From contig WRIB01000023.1 in assembly GCA_009782955.1 (NCBI GenBank), forward strand, positions 1 through 40,138: a stretch of 40,138 nucleotides of DNA, in the 5' to 3' direction. The stretch is from Treponema sp. GTDB taxonomy: Bacteria; Spirochaetota; Spirochaetia; Treponematales; Breznakiellaceae. A program made the translations under genes and the position numbers. This document shows, piece after piece, positions 15,227 to 23,401 of this stretch (the first letter of the stretch is position 1; each line of letters begins with the position of its first letter). The notes below the pieces were generated by a model that made no database searches, was not told the origin of the DNA, and worked only from the letters and a program-made list of their open reading frames with translations.

Positions 15227-16888
15227 ATGAAAAAGCGGGCTCTTATCAGTGTTTTTGACAAATCAGGTGTCGATAAATTGACATCGTTTCTTGCCGGTTC
15301 CGGGTGGGAACTGTTGTCTACAGGCGGTACTTATAAATTTCTTCAGGAACAAAAAATTCCCGTAACCGAGGTTTCTTCGGTTACAGAATTTCCCGAGTGT
15401 CTTGATGGGCGGGTAAAAACTCTCCATCCGGCAATTCATGCAGGAATTCTGGCACGAAGGGATGAGCCTTCCCACATGGAAACCCTGGAAAAACTGGGAT
15501 TGGGAACCATAGACCTTGTTTGCGTAAACCTCTACCCGTTTTTTGAAAAAGTTCAGGCAGGGCTCAGTACCGACGAAACAATTGAATTCATTGATATAGG
15601 CGGACCAACGATGCTTCGTTCTGCGGCAAAAAACTACCGGGACATGATCGTTCTTACAGATCCTTCTGATTATGCACAAACGATTGAATTTCTTAAATCC
15701 GGAGCTGTACCGACAGATTTTAAAAAATGTCTTGCCGGGAAAGTCTTTAACCTGACTTCCGCGTACGATGCCGCTATTGCCCGGTATCTTTTAAACGAAG
15801 AGTATCCTGCATATTGGCCGCTGTCGTTAAAAAAAGCGCAGCAGCTTCGTTACGGTGAAAACGGACACCAAAATGCAGCGCTGTACCTTGCTGCAGACAG
15901 TACCGGTGCAATAGAGGGCATGGAACAACTTAATGGCAAAGAACTGGGCTACAATAACATCAGAGATCTGGACCTGGCATGGAAAGCCGCCTGTGCATTT
16001 GGTTTTCAGCCGGAAAACCGTTTGCCGCATGGCAATGACGTTTTAAAGCAGCTGGGAATTGCTGTTTCGCAAAATGGAAGCAACAGTGAACCGGATGCGA
16101 ATTTTCTACCTGTATGCATTGCCGTTAAACATAACACGCCCTGCGGAATTGCCCTGGGTTCATCGTTGCTGGAAGCTTATGAAAAAACCTATTCCTGCGA
16201 TCCGGTTTCGATTTTCGGCGGCATTGTAGCCTGTACGGTAAAACTGGATGCGGTTACAGCGGCAAAGCTGGCGGAACTCTTTTTGGAAATTGTTGTTGCC
16301 CCGGATTTTGAAGATGCAGCGCTGGAAATCCTGAAAACAAAAAAGAATCTCCGTGTAATAAAGGCACGCTATGCTCCCCGGGACAAAGTAGAATGTATTG
16401 CAGTAGACGGCGGGTTGCTGGTTCAACAGACTGATAATACGCTGCTGGAAAAATGGGAAGTAGTAACGCAAACCAATCCGGAAAATTCAGATATAGCCGA
16501 TATGATCTTCGGCCTGCGGACAGTGAGTTATGTAAAAAGCAATGCCATTGTTGTGGTAAAGGATAAGGCTGCGCTTGGTATAGGCGGCGGTCAAACCAAT
16601 CGTATTTGGGCTGCGGAACAGGCTCTTGCGCGGAGTGAACAGGCAATAAAGACTTTGGCGGAAAATCCTTCGTTTCAGGGAAAAACAATTGCCGACGGTA
16701 AACCTGCAAGAGTGCTGGCTTCTGATGCGTTTTTTCCCTTTGCCGATGTGGTGGAAACTGCAGCGGCAGCCGGGATTAAGGCAATCATTCAGCCCGGCGG
16801 TTCAATCAGGGATAAAGAATCAATAGAAGCTTGTGATAAACTCGGTATTGCCATGGTCTTTACCGGAACAAGGCATTTTAAACATTAG
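15227..16888 (+). CDS. purH: Bifunctional AICAR transformylase / IMP cyclohydrolase PurH
   Basis: 553 residues. Performs the last two steps to IMP. The N-terminal cyclohydrolase is MGS-like (RALISVFDKSG, STGGTYKFL, VKTLHPAIHAGIL). The transformylase half has AVKHNTPCGIA, VSYVKSNAIVVVKD and AFFPFAD. AAGGAAGG precedes the ATG, unlike purE, purM and purL. Its stop codon interlocks with that of the convergent ybaK gene (four shared bases), with no room for a normal terminator. Confidence 0.95.
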   Translation: MKKRALISVFDKSGVDKLTSFLAGSGWELLSTGGTYKFLQEQKIPVTEVSSVTEFPECLDGRVKTLHPAIHAGILARRDEPSHMETLEKLGLGTIDLVCVNLYPFFEKVQAGLSTDETIEFIDIGGPTMLRSAAKNYRDMIVLTDPSDYAQTIEFLKSGAVPTDFKKCLAGKVFNLTSAYDAAIARYLLNEEYPAYWPLSLKKAQQLRYGENGHQNAALYLAADSTGAIEGMEQLNGKELGYNNIRDLDLAWKAACAFGFQPENRLPHGNDVLKQLGIAVSQNGSNSEPDANFLPVCIAVKHNTPCGIALGSSLLEAYEKTYSCDPVSIFGGIVACTVKLDAVTAAKLAELFLEIVVAPDFEDAALEILKTKKNLRVIKARYAPRDKVECIAVDGGLLVQQTDNTLLEKWEVVTQTNPENSDIADMIFGLRTVSYVKSNAIVVVKDKAALGIGGGQTNRIWAAEQALARSEQAIKTLAENPSFQGKTIADGKPARVLASDAFFPFADVVETAAAAGIKAIIQPGGSIRDKESIEACDKLGIAMVFTGTRHFKH

Positions 16889-17397
16889 GTTGCAATTTGT
16901 TTACACACATCTATCCAGGTTTTATGCTGCGAATACTCTTCAAGCTCCGAAAGCGTCAGTTCGATACAGGAGTTACTGCTGCCGCATGCCGGGAAAACAG
17001 TCGTAAACCGTTTCATTGAATCGTCGAGATATACATCAATCTGCGGCGGAAGGGCAAAAGGACAAACGCCGCCAATGGCATGGCCTGTATATTCCAGAGC
17101 TTCTTCAGGATTCAGCATTCTTGCCTTAAAATTAAAGAAATTGCGAAACTTCTGGTTGTCTATTTTCACATCACCTGCAACAACTATTATTATCGCAGTG
17201 TTTTCCAAACTTAGCGTTCGCAGAGTACTCTGCGCAGGTTGACTACCACGCAGGGAAATACTCTTTGCAATCCTTGCAGGGATTACTCCCAGGGCAGAAG
17301 CGGCAAGTTCCACAGTAGCCGTGGAAATATTCATTTCTATAATATCTTTGTCTTTGTTCCAACGGCTTAAATATTGCCGCACTTGTTCTATGGACAT
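16885..17397 (-). CDS. YbaK/EbsC-type aminoacyl-tRNA deacylase
   Basis: 170 residues. RIAKSISLR holds the conserved Lys of the YbaK fold and GHAIGGVCPFAL the substrate-pocket loop. Relatives hydrolyse Cys-tRNA(Pro) or other mischarged tRNAs; which one here is not visible. It converges on purH with overlapping stops. A TATTTT box lies six bases before the ATG and there is no Shine-Dalgarno sequence. Confidence 0.87.
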   Translation of the reverse strand: MSIEQVRQYLSRWNKDKDIIEMNISTATVELAASALGVIPARIAKSISLRGSQPAQSTLRTLSLENTAIIIVVAGDVKIDNQKFRNFFNFKARMLNPEEALEYTGHAIGGVCPFALPPQIDVYLDDSMKRFTTVFPACGSSNSCIELTLSELEEYSQHKTWIDVCKQIAT

Positions 17398-17403
17398 AAA
17401 AAT

Positions 17404-17432
17404 AAAATACTTGATTTCTGTTAAAACGTAAA
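17404..17432 (-). promoter_or_regulatory. Possible leaderless promoter of ybaK-type gene
   Basis: On the minus strand: TTTACG (17432-17427), 17 bases, TATTTT (17409-17404), then six bases to the ATG at 17397. Confidence 0.4.
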
Positions 17433-17477
17433 TATACTTAAGTTATTGTTTTATAAAATTATGGAGGTGTCGTTTTT

Positions 17478-18362
17478 ATGCAGACATGGCACATCACTAC
17501 AATTACGATCAGTACGATCAATCTATTGCTCGCATTGTTCATCTTCTTCCGGTCTTTTAAATGGAAGGCGGAAGAGCCGCATAATGCAGGGTATTTTCTG
17601 CTTTTGCGCTCCATGGGTCTGATATTTGTTTCAGTCGCCCTATACCGTTCTGTATTTGTATCCAGCTACCCGGACAGACTGGTCTGGTTTGATACCTTGT
17701 TCAATAGTCCGTTTCTTATTCGTTGTCTGGCGGTTTTCGCCGAGATAAGTACCATCGGGATGATTGCCGTAATTCTGTTAAAAATGAACCGGGATATGCC
17801 GTTTTTCGAAGCAGAGAATACCGGAGATGTAAAAAAAGAAAGGCCTCTGCATACTATTATACGCAAATTACCTTTTGCTGCTGTTGGATGTATTTTTCTT
17901 GCCCAGTTTTTTGCCTTTGCCGGGTTAATCACACAGTATTTTTGGCCTTTTGCCATTGAAGAAACGCTATGGGCGCTGGCTTTTATCAGCGTAACTCCGG
18001 TGGTTGTGGCCGGTTTAATGCGGTTGAAAAAAGAAAATCAAAAAGAAAAAAGCCTTAAATTTTTTCTGGTAATTCTGGCTGTATGGTGCATTGGATATTT
18101 GATGTTTCAATGTTTTTACGCATTGCCTTTTCTTTATTATAGCGAACTTGCACTGGATGCCGGAAAATCCATTCCGGTTAACGCCTTGCAGCAGGCTATT
18201 TTTAATTACAGGGTAACCAGAGACTTTAACATCTGGGGCGGAATCGGGTTTTTCATCTGGCACAGCGGTTATTTCAGTATATGTTCCTGGCTGGCTTTAA
18301 TTTATATGACGGCACCGCGAAAACATTTTCCTGCACGAGCAACAGATGCTGAATCTGTCTGA
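17478..18362 (+). CDS. Polytopic membrane protein, family unknown
   Basis: 294 residues with about seven hydrophobic helices (near 5-23, 40-60, 80-103, 133-153, 160-180, 195-215 and 255-275). There is a charged cytoplasmic-type loop around 106-127 (NRDMPFFEAENTGDVKKERP). A GGAGGTG ribosome site lies about 10 bases before the ATG. It reads alone, followed by a palindromic repeat. I do not recognise the family and no catalytic motif stands out. Confidence 0.75.
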   Translation: MQTWHITTITISTINLLLALFIFFRSFKWKAEEPHNAGYFLLLRSMGLIFVSVALYRSVFVSSYPDRLVWFDTLFNSPFLIRCLAVFAEISTIGMIAVILLKMNRDMPFFEAENTGDVKKERPLHTIIRKLPFAAVGCIFLAQFFAFAGLITQYFWPFAIEETLWALAFISVTPVVVAGLMRLKKENQKEKSLKFFLVILAVWCIGYLMFQCFYALPFLYYSELALDAGKSIPVNALQQAIFNYRVTRDFNIWGGIGFFIWHSGYFSICSWLALIYMTAPRKHFPARATDAESV

Positions 18363-18370
18363 TGATTTGT

Positions 18371-18457
18371 AATGAGGTTCCCTGGCAGATTATGTAACGA
18401 TTGCAGATACCCTGCTTTTAATGCTGCAAAGCAGCTACATTGCCGGGGGAGCCTCAT
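18371..18457. repeat. Palindromic dispersed repeat, copy 2
   Basis: AATGAGGTTCCCTGGC (18371-18386) and GCCGGGGGAGCCTCAT (18442-18457) are imperfect inverted ends. GATTATGTAACG...GCAGATACCC matches copy 1 (12744-12811) read on the other strand, with 25 of 29 bases the same in the part I aligned. The inner hairpin differs (CTGCTTT/AAAGCAG). It lies directly after the membrane-protein gene. Confidence 0.75.
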
Positions 18458-18478
18458 AGTATCTCCTGAAACATGAAG

Positions 18479-18889
18479 CTATTTAGCTTTTTTCTTTCGG
18501 GAAGAGGGTTTTGCGCCGGGGACTTTTGCAGCCTTTTTTCGTTTTTCCGACAATGCTTTTTGTTTTGCTTTAATAACCCTGTCCTTTGGTTTGGCCACTG
18601 GTTTTTTGGCTTTGGAAATGCCCTTTAAAATACTCTGTAACTGTTTATCACGATTTGCTTCTTTAAGTATTGTTTGTCTCTGCAAATTAAGCCAGAAATC
18701 TGGCGTTTTTCCGAAAAATTTAGCAAGACGTAATACAACCGGAACGGTCAATCTGGATTGTCCGGAAACCAGTTGATTTACCATTGAAGGACTTAGAGTT
18801 ATCTGTTTTGCCAGGGATATGGCGCTAAGTTGATACTCGTCCATGAGAGATTTTAGTACAGCGGCAGGGGTCTGGTTTGTTTTTGGCAT
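18479..18889 (-). CDS. HigA-like HTH regulator with lysine-rich tail
   Basis: 136 residues. Residues about 8-85 are a HigA/VapI-type XRE domain (LSAISLAKQITLSPSMVNQL, SRLTVPVVLRLAKFFGKTPDFWLNLQ). The last ~45 residues are a Lys/Ala/Pro-rich, histone-H1-like tail (SKAKKPVAKPKDR ... SSRKKKAK) not found in ordinary HigA. No HigB toxin adjoins it. It may bind DNA at a specific site and wrap or bridge it nonspecifically. AAGGAG lies five bases before the ATG. Confidence 0.8.
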   Translation of the reverse strand: MPKTNQTPAAVLKSLMDEYQLSAISLAKQITLSPSMVNQLVSGQSRLTVPVVLRLAKFFGKTPDFWLNLQRQTILKEANRDKQLQSILKGISKAKKPVAKPKDRVIKAKQKALSEKRKKAAKVPGAKPSSRKKKAK

Positions 18890-18971
18890 AAAAGCTCCTT
18901 TTATTTGAGATTGTTCATTTTTATTACATATTTTATATATATGTCAAGAAGGCACAGCGGTGGTTGCGAGG

Positions 18972-19000
18972 TTGTCGTTACGCCTGAAATCATGTATACT
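18972..19000 (+). promoter_or_regulatory. Promoter of ppk2, leaderless type
   Basis: TTGTCG (18972-18977), 17 bases, TATACT (18995-19000), then seven bases to the ATG at 19008. There is no Shine-Dalgarno sequence. An upstream in-frame start at 18960 would overlap the promoter and is less likely. Confidence 0.6.
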
Positions 19001-19007
19001 AAGAACC

Positions 19008-19811
19008 ATGAAAACAAACGAATACAAAATAGATTCCGGTAAATCCGTAAACCTCGATTCCTTCTCCACCCGGTACGAAGGAAAACTCACCAAAGAAGAA
19101 GGGCTGAAAAAGTTTGCGGATCTTACCGCGCAGCTGCGGACCCTGCAGGAACTTCTTTATGCAGACGGCACGAAAGCCCTGCTTGTTGTATTGCAGGCGA
19201 TGGATGCGGCGGGCAAGGATTCGACCATAGGAAATGTCTTCGGGCCCATTAATCCCCAGGGCTGCAAGGTAGTTTCCTTTAAAACGCCCAACTCAACCGA
19301 ACTTGCCCACGATTATCTCTGGCGCGTACACCAGAACGTTCCGCGTAAAGGGCATATAGGGGTTTTTAACCGTTCACATTACGAAGATGTCCTTATTGTC
19401 CGTGTTAAAGAACTTGCCCCGAAAGATGTTGTTAAAAAACGCTATGACCACATCAATAACTTCGAAGCGCTTCTCCACGACGAAGGTACGCGTGTTGTCA
19501 AATTCTTCCTCCACATTTCCAAAGATCACCAGAAAGCGCAGCTTCAGGAAAGGCTCGACACACCGGAAAAAAACTGGAAATTCAGCCCTCAGGATATTCC
19601 CGAAAGGCTCCGCTGGGACGATTATCAAAAAGCCTTTGAACGGGTTTTCGAAAAATGCTCTACTCCCGAAGCGCCCTGGTACATCGTACCCGCCGAGCGC
19701 AAATGGTTCCGTAACCTGCTTGTTGCGCAGGTACTTGTGGAAATCCTCGAAAGCATGAATCTGCAATATCCTCAAGCGGACTTCGATCCCCGTGAGATAA
19801 CGATTCCGTAA
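19008..19811 (+). CDS. Polyphosphate kinase 2 family phosphotransferase
   Basis: 267 residues from ATG 19008. The Walker-A-like LQAMDAAGKDSTI and Walker B GVFNRSHYEDVL are diagnostic of PPK2, followed by the lid region (ISKDHQKAQLQERLD). These cytoplasmic enzymes use polyphosphate to phosphorylate AMP, ADP or GDP. A single short PPK2 domain fits a polyphosphate:nucleotide transferase, but the preferred nucleotide cannot be read. It converges on the radical SAM gene with a 25-base gap. Confidence 0.88.
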   Translation: MKTNEYKIDSGKSVNLDSFSTRYEGKLTKEEGLKKFADLTAQLRTLQELLYADGTKALLVVLQAMDAAGKDSTIGNVFGPINPQGCKVVSFKTPNSTELAHDYLWRVHQNVPRKGHIGVFNRSHYEDVLIVRVKELAPKDVVKKRYDHINNFEALLHDEGTRVVKFFLHISKDHQKAQLQERLDTPEKNWKFSPQDIPERLRWDDYQKAFERVFEKCSTPEAPWYIVPAERKWFRNLLVAQVLVEILESMNLQYPQADFDPREITIP

Positions 19812-19836
19812 GGCATTATTCGAGTACTATTTTCCC

Positions 19837-20652
19837 TCATTTTTTTCTCATGCGTTCATGGTGAAAATACATTTTGTATTGTATTTTATGCTTTTTACAA
19901 TAGTTTGATATTTCTTTTTCTAATTCAATCCAATAAGTTTGATTGTTGTTTTTGTATATATCAATATAGTCGTTTATCAATTCGGGATATTTGTGCTTTA
20001 TTAATTCCAATACTCTATATTTATACCCGGCTCTTAAATTTAAATTTTCAAAACCATAATAATCAACAAAATCTTTTGTATGCTCTATAATTTTCTGATA
20101 ATCCGACAAATATGGAAATACAGGTGACATAAATAAATAGTTCTTTATATTATTTTTCCGCAGTATTTTTAAGACATTAATTCTATCTTCAACTGTTGAT
20201 GCTTTTGGTTCAGTCATTTTTCTAAAATTATCATCTGTGGTATTTAGACTTATTCCCACTTCAATATTTTTTATTTCCTTAAATAATTCCATATCTTTTA
20301 ATACATTCTTAGCTTTTGATAATATTCCAATATGGCAATTTGCATGCTTTAACTCTGTTAACACTTGCCTTGTTTTTCCGTATTTTACTTCATAATGATT
20401 ATATGGATCTGTTACAGAACTAAGAAAAACATACTTATTTACAATGTCTTTTGGAATATTTATTTTGTCAAATATTTTTATATCAATAAACTCTCCCCAG
20501 TTTTCATTATGATTCGTAAATCTTTTCATAAATTCTGCATAACAGTAAATGCATTTATGGGTACACCCTGTATACGCATTTACGACATAATCTGCTGCGG
20601 GTAATTTTGATTTAACAATAGCTTCTTTTGCGGCTATTTCTTTTACAATCAT
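19837..20652 (-). CDS. Radical SAM protein (SplB-like), AT-rich
   Basis: 271 residues. TGCTHKCIYCYAEF carries the CxxxCxxC 4Fe-4S/SAM motif near residues 29-37. SSVTDPYNHYE and VGISLNTTD fit the SplB/Rv2578c-like group of radical SAM proteins. The reaction is unknown; photoproduct-lyase activity should not be assumed. Base use is far from that of its neighbours: 13 of 60 bases are G or C at 19921-19980 against 28 of 60 at 19501-19560, and lysine, asparagine and isoleucine are abundant. Recent transfer is likely. The start ATG at 20652 is preceded directly by TATAAT. Confidence 0.85.
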   Translation of the reverse strand: MIVKEIAAKEAIVKSKLPAADYVVNAYTGCTHKCIYCYAEFMKRFTNHNENWGEFIDIKIFDKINIPKDIVNKYVFLSSVTDPYNHYEVKYGKTRQVLTELKHANCHIGILSKAKNVLKDMELFKEIKNIEVGISLNTTDDNFRKMTEPKASTVEDRINVLKILRKNNIKNYLFMSPVFPYLSDYQKIIEHTKDFVDYYGFENLNLRAGYKYRVLELIKHKYPELINDYIDIYKNNNQTYWIELEKEISNYCKKHKIQYKMYFHHERMRKK

Positions 20653-20692
20653 ATTATACGCCTGTAATAATATCCAAGCGGTTTGGATACCG

Positions 20693-21376
20693 CTAAAAAA
20701 CCTTTGTAAAAACAGCCAGACTGCCCGGTTTTGCTCCTAATATCCGTTCCATGGCACAGATAAAAGCAGGGATTTTTACCGCCATTTCAGCAGGCGGCCA
20801 TTGAAAAAAACCGTCGTCAAAAAGAACCATAGCGGCGGTTAGAAGAAGTTCTATGCTTTCTTTGGGATAGGGTGTGTTAAAAATTCCCTGTTTGTTTCCT
20901 TCTTCTACAATATCCCGCAGAACCGGCGTCAGGTGCATTACACTTTCGGTCAGCGACTTTTGATGAAATTGAGCGTTTCCCTGCTCATGAAGAACCAAAA
21001 TTAAGCCTTCCTGCGCCGGTATGTTCCGCCGGGCCAACGAACGTGAACGCCGCAAACGATAGTTTGCTTTGTTCCCTTCCGGATTTTGTGGTTTTAACGC
21101 CATGATAATAGAAAGCAATTTTGCCGGCACTTCAAGTTCCGAATCGGCGGCAATTACCTTTACTTTTACCATAAACCCGTCAATTCGCCGCTTGATTATG
21201 GCGTCCAGTGCGTCTTCTTTTGATTTAAAATAGTAATAAAAGGTACCTTTAGCAATGCCTGTTTCTTCAAGAATGTCATTTACCGTTGCCTTTTCAAATC
21301 CTTTAACCGCAAAAAGTTTTTCTGCCGCATCGAGGATTTCATTTTTCCTTATCTCCGGTTCCTTGATGGTTCTCAT
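20693..21376 (-). CDS. TetR-family repressor, last gene of CPBP operon
   Basis: 227 residues. The N-terminal HTH is RKNEILDAAEKLFAVKGFEKA then VNDILEETGIAKGTFYYYF. The ligand domain is unassigned. It follows the outer-membrane-like gene by 57 bases. The perfect 8-1-8 palindrome in the operon promoter (23259-23275) is the natural operator, so it probably represses its own operon. A TATAAT also lies ten bases before its ATG and may give separate expression. Confidence 0.87.
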   Translation of the reverse strand: MRTIKEPEIRKNEILDAAEKLFAVKGFEKATVNDILEETGIAKGTFYYYFKSKEDALDAIIKRRIDGFMVKVKVIAADSELEVPAKLLSIIMALKPQNPEGNKANYRLRRSRSLARRNIPAQEGLILVLHEQGNAQFHQKSLTESVMHLTPVLRDIVEEGNKQGIFNTPYPKESIELLLTAAMVLFDDGFFQWPPAEMAVKIPAFICAMERILGAKPGSLAVFTKVF

Positions 21377-21433
21377 ATACGCCCAAATTATATCACTTTA
21401 TTGGGTCATCGAATAAGTCTATTACAAATACTT

Positions 21434-22399
21434 TTATCGTTTAACCGGGATAATGCCCTGAACGGAAATGAAAAAACCTTTGCCGGGATTTTTGGTTTTT
21501 TTGTTATCCACAATATAGTTACTGTCAAAAATCCAGCCGCCCTGTATTGATAAAATTGATAGGTCGATGCTTGCAAATACCGATTTTTGCTGTAATTCAA
21601 AGACTTTTAAGTCATTGGACAAATCAAAACCGTACATATCGTTCTTAATGCCAAATCCAATTCCTGCAAAATCCCCTAACAGATGATCAGCACTAAAGAA
21701 GCGATACCAGAGCGTAAATTCGCAGATTAAATCGTCAATGTTTCGGTACTTATCCATCCGCATATCTGCGGTAAAGCGTATTTTTTCTTTCGGTGCAACA
21801 GTAAATGATAACTTAGGTCCGGTCAAAAAATCAAATGATGAGACAAACCATTGTGTATCAATACCGAACCGCACTAATGGCAAGGGCAATAAAGGCCACA
21901 CAGCGCCGGAAGGCAGCGTTATGCCAAAATCACTGACACCTGCAACAGCACCGAGTATCAGCGACACATGGTCTTGCCGTATCAGTTCGTAACCCCATCC
22001 AGCCCCTGCCTGAAAAGTGTTAAGACCGCCGGCAATGGGCTTATCGGCGGTAGACTTGAAGATAAAAAGAATTTGATGACGGTTAATACGTCCGTCAAAA
22101 ATAGCGTCAATCCGGTGTAGCGGCCTTGTTACTCCTGATTGCGGTTCTTCGGATAGAAAAAATGGCCGGTAAAGAGCCAGACCAAAAAAACGGCGTTCCA
22201 CTTCAGTAAAGGGCAAATCCATTTCGCCCAACAAAAAGCCGGTTCCGGCGGATGGACTGTGTATGGTTTGCTCTCCCAATCGAATAAAATCGTAACCGAA
22301 AGGGAATAGTAATGTAATTTTTGGCTGTTCTTGTCCAAAAACAGCCGAGGTGATGAAACGCATCAGGGTTAGTAAAACAACAATTATCTTTTGCTTCAT
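21434..22399 (-). CDS. Exported, probably outer-membrane beta-barrel protein
   Basis: 321 residues. A signal peptide (MKQKIIVVLLTLMRFITSAVFGQ) is followed by alternating hydrophobic/polar strands (HQILFIFKS, WGYELIRQDHVSLILGAVAG, FGIDTQWFVSSFDFLTGPKL) and ends in FFISVQGIIPVKR. This pattern suits a small spirochaetal outer-membrane barrel, but no named family is recognised. Its ribosome site GAAGG overlaps the end of the CPBP gene (6-base gap). It is cotranscribed with the CPBP protease and the TetR repressor. Confidence 0.72.
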   Translation of the reverse strand: MKQKIIVVLLTLMRFITSAVFGQEQPKITLLFPFGYDFIRLGEQTIHSPSAGTGFLLGEMDLPFTEVERRFFGLALYRPFFLSEEPQSGVTRPLHRIDAIFDGRINRHQILFIFKSTADKPIAGGLNTFQAGAGWGYELIRQDHVSLILGAVAGVSDFGITLPSGAVWPLLPLPLVRFGIDTQWFVSSFDFLTGPKLSFTVAPKEKIRFTADMRMDKYRNIDDLICEFTLWYRFFSADHLLGDFAGIGFGIKNDMYGFDLSNDLKVFELQQKSVFASIDLSILSIQGGWIFDSNYIVDNKKTKNPGKGFFISVQGIIPVKR

Positions 22400-22405
22400 G
22401 TATCA

Positions 22406-23236
22406 TTATCCTTCGTAAGACTTGTCAAAGAAAAATTTTCTGTCTCTAATTACAATCGCCGCGCTGAAGATAATCAACAGTATCGTATGAATTATTTTAC
22501 TGTCAGGATGGGTACGGAAAATTTCCATGGTATAACCCCATACCAGGTGCTGGGACACTTGAAGAAACATATTTCGTTTGGTTTTGTAGTAAGTCCAATT
22601 ATCAATAATAAGGTAGGGAATAAGACTAATCATAAAGTTAATCGAATATATTATACCGGTTTCCACAAGAACACTTTGGTAGTAGTCTTTAACAAAAGAG
22701 AGGGGCATGTGCCAAATTCCCCAGATTATCCCAAAGATAAAACAACTGGTAAAAAGGTTAAATCGCCGTCTTATGCAATGAGTACCGTATGTATGCCAGC
22801 CGAATTCTTCGATAACCGGCGCAATGAACATTATGAACCACGCCGGAAAAATTCCGGCGCTAAAGGAAAAACTCTCCACAAATTTGAATTGTTCCGCGCT
22901 GCGGCCAAAGAGCAGGGAAATTGCCTGTGCCGAAAGTATTACCGCAAACGGAAAAAGAAAAACAAAGGCATACCAGCCCCAACGGATACCTTTAAAGTTT
23001 GTGCAGGCGGCAATCAACTCGTCCCGCATTTCCCTGTCAGGGAGAATCAGGACAAAAGCTGTAATCAATGGAGCCAAAAGACCCAATAACCCCAAAATGC
23101 TTCCAATAAACACCCAAACAGAGCTGTTCCATAATTCCGAATGGGATATATGTGCCAAGGTAAACCAAAACGCCCAGGGGACAATTACGGCAATGCCATA
23201 AAAGATAAAGGGATGACGGTATTTTTCAAGTTTCAT
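22406..23236 (-). CDS. CPBP-family intramembrane protease (Abi/CAAX-like)
   Basis: 276 residues, about eight membrane helices. The CPBP motifs are APVIEEFGWHTYG (the EExxxR-type motif with His in place of the usual Arg) and GIIWGIWHMPLSF (the FxxxH-type motif). Such proteins are glutamic-type intramembrane proteases or inactive relatives in bacteriocin self-immunity and membrane stress. AAGGAG lies five bases before the ATG. It is first in a repressed operon with a barrel-like protein and TetR, suggesting induction by a membrane-active compound. Confidence 0.85.
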   Translation of the reverse strand: MKLEKYRHPFIFYGIAVIVPWAFWFTLAHISHSELWNSSVWVFIGSILGLLGLLAPLITAFVLILPDREMRDELIAACTNFKGIRWGWYAFVFLFPFAVILSAQAISLLFGRSAEQFKFVESFSFSAGIFPAWFIMFIAPVIEEFGWHTYGTHCIRRRFNLFTSCFIFGIIWGIWHMPLSFVKDYYQSVLVETGIIYSINFMISLIPYLIIDNWTYYKTKRNMFLQVSQHLVWGYTMEIFRTHPDSKIIHTILLIIFSAAIVIRDRKFFFDKSYEG

Positions 23237-23253
23237 GGGAACTCCTTATTTCA

Positions 23254-23283
23254 AATATAGACCGACCGTCGGTCTTTTGTCAA
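23254..23283 (-). promoter_or_regulatory. CPBP operon promoter with embedded TetR operator
   Basis: Read on the minus strand: TTGACA (23283-23278), 18 bases, TATATT (23259-23254). The spacer holds a perfect 17-base palindrome, AGACCGAC-C-GTCGGTCT on the + strand (23259-23275), typical of TetR sites. A repressor bound here would block polymerase directly. Confidence 0.8.
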
Positions 23284-23366
23284 TATAAAAAGGCTTTTCC
23301 TGGAGGAAAAATTGATTTTTAGATATTTACTATACGTATGTTTGGTTTTTTTCTTGCATTTGCCCT

Positions 23367-23395
23367 TTCACATTTCTCCGTTTTTCCGGTATACT
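23367..23395 (+). promoter_or_regulatory. Promoter of SDR-like gene, leaderless type
   Basis: TTCACA (23367-23372), 17 bases, TATACT (23390-23395), then six bases to the ATG at 23402. This sets the start codon; the longer open frame from 23312 runs through the promoter. Confidence 0.6.
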
Positions 23396-23401
23396 ATTTC
23401 C

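Noticed and set aside
19837-20652. Spore photoproduct lyase
   Set aside because: The similarity is to the wider SplB-like radical SAM group, and the window suggests a non-sporulating spirochaete.
22391-23089. 232-codon + strand frame
   Set aside because: Antisense to the CPBP gene, whose motifs, ribosome site and operator are convincing.
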